From CAZDXJ01 sp964509475 (lineage in GTDB: Bacteria > Pseudomonadota > Gammaproteobacteria > Methylococcales > Methylomonadaceae), in assembly GCA_964509475.1 (NCBI GenBank), contig CAZDXJ010000018.1:1-34970 (forward strand): a stretch of DNA of 34,970 nucleotides, in the 5' to 3' direction. The notes under the pieces are model-generated. The model saw nothing but the letters and a program-made list of their open reading frames with translations. It made no database searches and was not told the DNA's origin. Below, one piece after another: positions 30,330 to 34,970 of this stretch. How positions within the stretch are numbered: position 1 is the stretch's first letter; each line of letters opens with the position of its first letter. A program made the position numbers and the translations under genes.

Positions 30330-33300
30330 ATGAAAACTGCATCGATTCCAGAGCCGCAATTTCGAATTAAAACCCTTGCGGGGCAACTTAAACACTGCCT
30401 GATTGCCGACCGTTACCGGTTTAAAAAACAGCTCGACCGAATACGCACCGAATTTAAAAAAGGGTTGGCCGTTGAAGAAAAACTGTCCCGTCTTGCTGCA
30501 AAAATAGAGCGCTCCTGCGCCCAAAGACAAAAACGCCTGTACAGCATTCCTGAACTGAGTTTTCCTGAACTGCCGATTTCAGAAAAACGTCGGGAGATTG
30601 CCGAATTGATCCGCAAACATCAGGTGGTTATTGTTTGTGGTGAAACCGGCTCCGGCAAGACCACGCAATTGCCGAAAATCTGTTTATTGGCCGGCCAGGG
30701 TGGTGGCGGTTTTATCGGTCATACCCAACCACGGCGGATTGCCGCGCGTACCGTAGCGGATCGGGTTGCCGAGGAACTGGGCCTGCATGTCGGCTACAAG
30801 GTGCGTTTTCATGACAAGACCCGTCCCGAGTCCTTAATCAAGTTGATGACCGACGGTATCTTACTGGCCGAAACTCAAAACGACCCTTATCTGAATCAGT
30901 ACGATACCCTCATTATTGATGAGGCGCATGAGCGCAGTTTGAATATTGATTTTCTTTTGGGCTATATGAAGTGGTTGTTACCCCGGCGGCGGGATTTGAA
31001 GTTGATCATCACATCGGCAACGATTGATCCGGAACGTTTTTCCCGCCATTTTGACAATGCGCCAATTGTCGAGGTTTCCGGACGCAGCTATCCGGTGGAA
31101 ATTCGTTACCGGCCGATTGAACAAGTGGAAGAATCCGATGAAACCAGCCGTGATTTACAACAGGCCATCCTCGATGCAGTGGATGAACTGCATCGGGATA
31201 TCCGGGGCGATATTCTGATCTTTTTAAGCGGCGAAAAGGAAATCAAGGAAACCGCCGAATCGTTACGCAAACATCATTCGACCCATTGCGAGATTTTACC
31301 GCTTTATGCCAAGCTCAGTGTGCGTGAACAGGAACGGGTATTTAAACCCAAAGGCCGGATGCGTATTGTTCTGGCCACCAATGTGGCGGAAACGTCGTTG
31401 ACCGTGCCAGGCATCCGGGCCGTGATCGATAGCGGTCACGCCCGCATCAGCCGCTACAGCCATCGCAGCAAGATTCAGCGTTTGCCGATTGAAAAAATCT
31501 CCCAAGCCAGCGCCAATCAACGGGCCGGGCGTTGTGGCCGGGTCGCCGAGGGGATTTGCATCCGCCTGTATTCGGAAGACGATTACAGGAACCGGCCCGA
31601 ATTTACCGAACCGGAAATTTTGCGAACTAACCTGGCGGCGGTGATTTTACAGATGAAAGCGCTGAAACTGGGTGATATCGAACATTTCCCGTTTATCGAA
31701 CCGCCAGATCGCAAGATGATTCGGGACGGGATTCGGGCCTTGCATGAAATTCATGCCTTGGATGAACACAAACAGCTGACCGCCCTTGGCCGGCAATTGG
31801 TTCGGTTGCCGATCGACCCGCGTCTGGCGCGGATGCTGCTGGCGGCGGAAAAACGGCATTGCCTGAAGGAGGTGGCCATCATTGTGGCAGCCTTGAGTAT
31901 TCAGGACCCGCGCGAGAAACCGGCCGACAAGCTGGCGCAGGCTGAGTCCAAACAGGCCGAATTTAATGCCGAACATTCCGACTTCTTAAGCTTTTTAAAT
32001 CTCTGGAATGCCTTTGAACAAAAGAAAAAACAGCTTTCAAACAATAAACTGCGCTTGTATTGCCGGGAGCGGTTTTTGTCTTATGTGCGCATGCGTGAAT
32101 GGTTCGATGTGCATACCCAGATCATGCAGGTTATCAAGGGCGAATTAAAGTTGAAACTCAACCAGGTCGATGCCTGTTATGAAGAAATTCATCAGGCCTT
32201 GTTATACGGTTTATTGTCCAATATCGGTTTTCGCCATGAACGCTATGAATATCTGGGCGCACGCAACCTGAAGTTTTATATTTTTCCGGGTTCCGCCCAG
32301 CACAAGGCACGTCCCAAATGGCTGATGGCGGCGGAACAGGTGGAGACCAGCAAGGTTTATGCGCGCAATGTGGCAAAAATTGAACCGGAATGGATTGAGT
32401 GCTGTGCCAGCCATTTGCTGAAACGCAATTATTACGATCCCCATTGGGAAAAAAAGGCGGCACGTTGCGCGGTTCATGAGCGCACCTTGCTGTATGGCTT
32501 GACCTTGCAGGCCGGCCGCAAGATACCCTATGAACGTATCGATGCGGTAGCGGCGCGGGAGCTGTTTATCCGCTCGGCCCTGGTCAATCAGGATTATGAA
32601 ACCCGGGCACCTTTTTTCAAAGCCAATGCCGAGTTGTTGCAGGAAGTGGGTTATATCCAGCATAAAGGCCGGCGGGTGGATTTGGTGGACGATGAAGAAG
32701 GGTTGTACCGGTTTTATGATCGGATTTTGCCGCCGGAGGTGGTCAATGGCATTACCCTGGATCAATGGCGCAAGACAGCCGAAAAACAAAATCCAAAAAT
32801 TCTGTTTTTAAGCAAGGAGGACTTGACCCGGCAACAGGAACACGATGTGCAGGAGCGGGATTTTCCCGACCAAATGAAACTTGGCGCGTTGACCCTACCG
32901 CTGCAATACCGGTTTGAACCTGGACATGAGGAAGACGGGGTCAGTGTTGTGATTCCCTTGCATCAGTTGAATCAGCTTGATGAATGTATTTTTCAATGGC
33001 TGGTGCCGGGGCTGTTGCGGGAAAAATTGATCGCTTTGCTTAAATCCTTGCCCAAGGCCTTGCGCAAAACCTTCGTGCCGGTTCCTCAGACGGTTGATCG
33101 CTGTTTGGAAACGCGGCCGGAGGCGCAGGGTTCTTTGTATGAATGGCTGGCTAAACGCTTGCGGCAACTGACCGGCGAATCGGTTCCGGCATCGGCCTGG
33201 AATGTCGATGCCTTGCCGGAACATTTAAAGATGAATTTCAAGGTGGTCGATGAGAACGGCCACAAACTGGCCTGCAACCGGGATTTGCCCGCTTTGCAAC

Positions 33301-34253
33301 GGCAGTTCAGCCAGCAGTCGGAAACCTGTTTTGAGCAATTGGCCACCGATGCCTATCATTTTACCGGTTGCCTGCAATGGGCTTTTGACGATCTGCCGGA
33401 AGTTTGGTTGTTTCATCAAAACGGACGCCAATTTTCCGGTTATCCGGCCATCATCGATGAAGGCGATAGTGTCGGGGTGCGTATTCTTGAAACCCGCGAA
33501 AAAGCCGAACAACTGCACCGTTTTGGTCTGGTGCGTCTTTATCAATTGGTTTGCAGCAAGGAGTACAAATATTTATTGAAACAAATTCCGCTGAATGCCG
33601 AGATCGAGTGGTGCTATCGGAACCTGGGCAAACATCCATTACTGGATATCCGCCATCCTGAAGGAGACTACCGGCAAGCGTTATTGTTTGTCGTGTTTGA
33701 ACAGGCCTTTGTCACGGGTAAACGCATCCGCAAACAACAGCAATTCGAAGCGTCTTTGGACGATAACAAGTCCCGTCTGGTCAAGCTGACCCAGGCAGTC
33801 AGCGATTGCTTGCAGGAACTGTTCAAAATTTATGCGGCCGTTATGCCGGCAGTACAACAATTGCCAAAAAACGATCCGATCCGCGCCGATATGCAGGAAC
33901 ACCTGCACTTTTTGATATTTGAGGGTTTTTTGTACAGGACGCCATTTGAGCAGTTAAAACATTTTCCCCGTTATTTATCGGCGGCGCAGTACCGCTTGCA
34001 AAAAATGTCGCAGAATCGGCAAAAAGATCGCGTGAAAATGCAGGAATTGCAACGATTTTGGAAACGTTACTGGCAGCAAATCAAGGAACAGGCAAAAAAT
34101 ACTGCTGTCGCCCCTGAACAGGATGGCTTGCGTTGGGCTTTGGAAGAGTTCCGGGTTTCCTTGTTTGCCCAGCAATTGAAAACGGCTTATCCGGTTTCTG
34201 CAAAACGATTGGAAAAAATGTGGAGGGGCGAAGTTTTTGGGAGTATTTCATAA
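30330..34253 (+). CDS. hrpA: ATP-dependent RNA helicase HrpA
   Basis: HrpA is a DEAH-box RNA helicase. The 1307 residues are the normal length. An N-terminal helical region is followed by Walker A GETGSGKTT (104-112), the DEAH box (197-200), TSATIDPERFSRHF, and motif V/VI segments ATNVAETSLTVPG and QRAGRCGRVAEG. The HA2/OB-fold region and the long C-terminal DUF3418 domain come next. All helicase motifs are intact. It starts 6 bp after the flippase gene, so it is probably transcribed with the glycan cassette. No clear terminator follows; the DNA beyond is repeat-rich. Confidence 0.95.
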   Translation: MKTASIPEPQFRIKTLAGQLKHCLIADRYRFKKQLDRIRTEFKKGLAVEEKLSRLAAKIERSCAQRQKRLYSIPELSFPELPISEKRREIAELIRKHQVVIVCGETGSGKTTQLPKICLLAGQGGGGFIGHTQPRRIAARTVADRVAEELGLHVGYKVRFHDKTRPESLIKLMTDGILLAETQNDPYLNQYDTLIIDEAHERSLNIDFLLGYMKWLLPRRRDLKLIITSATIDPERFSRHFDNAPIVEVSGRSYPVEIRYRPIEQVEESDETSRDLQQAILDAVDELHRDIRGDILIFLSGEKEIKETAESLRKHHSTHCEILPLYAKLSVREQERVFKPKGRMRIVLATNVAETSLTVPGIRAVIDSGHARISRYSHRSKIQRLPIEKISQASANQRAGRCGRVAEGICIRLYSEDDYRNRPEFTEPEILRTNLAAVILQMKALKLGDIEHFPFIEPPDRKMIRDGIRALHEIHALDEHKQLTALGRQLVRLPIDPRLARMLLAAEKRHCLKEVAIIVAALSIQDPREKPADKLAQAESKQAEFNAEHSDFLSFLNLWNAFEQKKKQLSNNKLRLYCRERFLSYVRMREWFDVHTQIMQVIKGELKLKLNQVDACYEEIHQALLYGLLSNIGFRHERYEYLGARNLKFYIFPGSAQHKARPKWLMAAEQVETSKVYARNVAKIEPEWIECCASHLLKRNYYDPHWEKKAARCAVHERTLLYGLTLQAGRKIPYERIDAVAARELFIRSALVNQDYETRAPFFKANAELLQEVGYIQHKGRRVDLVDDEEGLYRFYDRILPPEVVNGITLDQWRKTAEKQNPKILFLSKEDLTRQQEHDVQERDFPDQMKLGALTLPLQYRFEPGHEEDGVSVVIPLHQLNQLDECIFQWLVPGLLREKLIALLKSLPKALRKTFVPVPQTVDRCLETRPEAQGSLYEWLAKRLRQLTGESVPASAWNVDALPEHLKMNFKVVDENGHKLACNRDLPALQRQFSQQSETCFEQLATDAYHFTGCLQWAFDDLPEVWLFHQNGRQFSGYPAIIDEGDSVGVRILETREKAEQLHRFGLVRLYQLVCSKEYKYLLKQIPLNAEIEWCYRNLGKHPLLDIRHPEGDYRQALLFVVFEQAFVTGKRIRKQQQFEASLDDNKSRLVKLTQAVSDCLQELFKIYAAVMPAVQQLPKNDPIRADMQEHLHFLIFEGFLYRTPFEQLKHFPRYLSAAQYRLQKMSQNRQKDRVKMQELQRFWKRYWQQIKEQAKNTAVAPEQDGLRWALEEFRVSLFAQQLKTAYPVSAKRLEKMWRGEVFGSIS

Positions 34254-34266
34254 GCTATACTCTACG

Positions 34267-34371
34267 CGGTTACGAATGCGGAAAATAAAGCAAACATCGG
34301 GACGAAACGCCTGCCTGTGCTACGGCAGACAGGCCTGCCTGTTGCAGACCGGTTTGTCGGAACCGCCCTAC
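34267..34371 (-). repeat. Dispersed repeat, copy 2 (long form)
   Basis: The reverse complement matches 7038-7118 through GCGGTTCC, TCTGCAACAG, GGCGTTTCGTCCC, TTGCTT and CGCATT. About 25 extra bases lie in the middle. GCCTGCCTGT occurs twice (34309 and 34333), with an inverted GGCAGACAGGC between, so the copy itself can fold. It begins 13 bp after the hrpA stop. Confidence 0.65.
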
Positions 34372-34420
34372 AGGGTTGAACAGGGCATATCCCATAAAAA
34401 CAAATATTGAATGGGCTAGC

Positions 34421-34465
34421 TGCGGATTTATCCAGCCCTTCAATGAAGGGCTGGATAAATCCGCA
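34421..34465. repeat. Perfect 22-bp inverted repeat with a one-base centre
   Basis: TGCGGATTTATCCAGCCCTT plus CA (34421-34442) is exactly complementary to 34444-34465. In practice it would form a long hairpin with a small loop. No T tract follows on either strand, so a classical terminator is unlikely. It may be part of the repeat-rich block shared with the element at 34267-34371. Confidence 0.8.
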
Positions 34466-34741
34466 CAGCGCAGAACCATGAATACGACACAGCGACGGGC
34501 CGATCACCTGCCTGGTAGCAGACGGGCGTGGCCGTGTGCAGTATATGGGGTATGGCGATTAATATCAGGGCGCGTGTATATCTGTAGGCTTTGATTACAA
34601 CACCTGGATTCTGCAAGTCCGTGCCGGCATGACGGGGCTATTGTGATAGTCGGGCTTATTTGTAAGCGTCATTCCGGTCAGAACTTTTAACACTTGTTTA
34701 CAAATGGTTTTTTGAAAATTAAATATAATCTTTTCCAAGTC
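34466..34741. other. Intergenic sequence with no recognised gene
   Basis: I see no credible coding sequence, RNA gene or terminator here. Composition changes from GC-richer repeat-like DNA to AT-rich sequence as the IS end at 34742 is approached. Open frames that cross 34262-34594 overlap the repeats and have no protein character. Confidence 0.5.
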
Positions 34742-34761
34742 ATACGCGATGTTCAACTTTT
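34742..34761 (+). repeat. IS terminal inverted repeat, right-edge copy
   Basis: These 20 bases are identical to the minus strand at 36-55. The exact outer boundary is uncertain by one or two bases. Confidence 0.6.
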
Positions 34762-34778
34762 TAATAGAACATTTGAAA

Positions 34779-34841
34779 GCATGACTTATCTCCTCTAAAT
34801 TTGTTTTAACAAAAGCAATTTAGCAAAGGAGAAAGTCATGC
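34779..34841 (+). promoter_or_regulatory. Hairpin covering the transposase ribosome site and start codon
   Basis: The left arm (34779-34800, starting GCATGACTT and containing TCTCC) is complementary with few mismatches to 34818-34841. The right arm contains the AAAGGAGA ribosome site and the ATG at 34838. A transcript that enters from outside would fold and hide the start site. One that begins inside the left arm would not. This fits the known protection of transposases in elements such as IS10 and IS50, here by inference. Confidence 0.6.
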
Positions 34842-34970
34842 CTATAGAAGACTTTATCATTTATGTTTATTGTTGTGTAGAAAAAGCGTATCAGGAAGTG
34901 GTAAAAGCTCCGTTTTTACGTCGGCGTGGTTTTGCCCCCAGGCTCACAGACAGTGAAGTCATTACAATGG
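34838..34970 (+). CDS. Transposase, N-terminal part only (IS982-like)
   Basis: The frame opens at ATG 34838 after a strong AAAGGAGA ribosome site and runs off the window edge with no stop. The 44 visible codons read MPIEDFIIYVYCCVEKAYQE and later RRRGFAPRLTDSEVITM. The RGFxPxLxDSEVxTM pattern is typical of the N-terminus of IS982-type and related DDE transposases. No catalytic residue is within the visible part, so the family call is provisional. Confidence 0.7.
   Translation, partial: MPIEDFIIYVYCCVEKAYQEVVKAPFLRRRGFAPRLTDSEVITM

Larger units (their letters stand above)
34742..34970 (+). mobile_element. Left end of an insertion sequence, cut by the window edge
   Basis: The element begins with ATACGCGATGTTCAACTTTT, the same 20 bases found inverted at 36-55. 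It carries a short leader with a hairpin and the first 44 codons of a transposase. Only the left end is present. The transposase start resembles IS982-family or related IS4-type DDE elements. Confidence 0.75.

Noticed and set aside
34262..34594. Small open frames downstream of hrpA on both strands
   Set aside because: They cross the dispersed repeat and the 22-bp inverted repeat, so their partly mirrored peptides are repeat artefacts rather than genes.

Overview
The window looks like a chromosomal segment of a gammaproteobacterial methylotroph, most likely a methanotroph of the Methylomonas/Methylobacter type. The housekeeping genes (gshA, recQ, trpS, mrcB, lolA, rarA, hrpA) resemble those of gammaproteobacteria. 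Two tandem genes for NAD(P)-dependent methylene-tetrahydromethanopterin dehydrogenases point to the H4MPT-linked C1 oxidation pathway. This placement is inferred from gene content only. No rRNA, tRNA, CRISPR or prophage genes were recognised.

Layout. 1-55 is the tail of an insertion sequence. 56-2388 (minus) is gshA-cysH, covering glutathione synthesis and assimilatory sulfate reduction. 2598-4751 is recQ. 4868-5606 (minus) is a PilZ-like small protein and a DUF1249 protein. 5812-6825 is trpS. 6826-7230 is a long intergenic region with one copy of a dispersed repeat and then a clear Pho box. The Pho box drives a secreted right-handed beta-helix protein (7231-8850), which ends at a strong terminator. 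8996-11304 is a small helical protein followed by an AarF/UbiB-type ABC1 kinase. It meets a YeeE/YedE transporter pair (minus) tail to tail with an overlap. 12280-14882 holds the three-gene AmmeMemoRadiSam system, with AMMECR1 and Memo on minus and the radical SAM enzyme on plus. 14928-16777 (minus) is the tandem MtdB/MtdC-type pair. 16914-19695 is 5-formyltetrahydrofolate cyclo-ligase, an NspC-type decarboxylase and a quinone-reductase-like MDR protein.

19885-34253 is a dense run of plus-strand genes with gaps of 17 bp or less, and probably one long transcription unit: mrcB, lolA, rarA, then a six-gene glycan cassette, then hrpA. The cassette contains a WecE-type sugar transaminase, a GT-C-like integral membrane protein with a duplicated beta domain, WbqC, a GtrB/ArnC-type GT2, a PglD-like acyltransferase and a small EamA/SMR-type flippase. 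Read together, these are the parts of an Arn-like or Gtr-like pathway: make an amino sugar, acylate it, load it on undecaprenyl phosphate, flip it, and transfer it to a periplasmic acceptor. This is the most interesting candidate system here.

34254-34970 has no housekeeping gene. It carries the second, inverted copy of the dispersed repeat, a perfect 22-bp inverted repeat, and the start of an insertion sequence. The end of that IS matches the IS end at position 55. Both edges of the window therefore lie in copies of the same or a closely related IS. This fits either an assembly contig broken at repeats or a segment flanked by direct IS copies.
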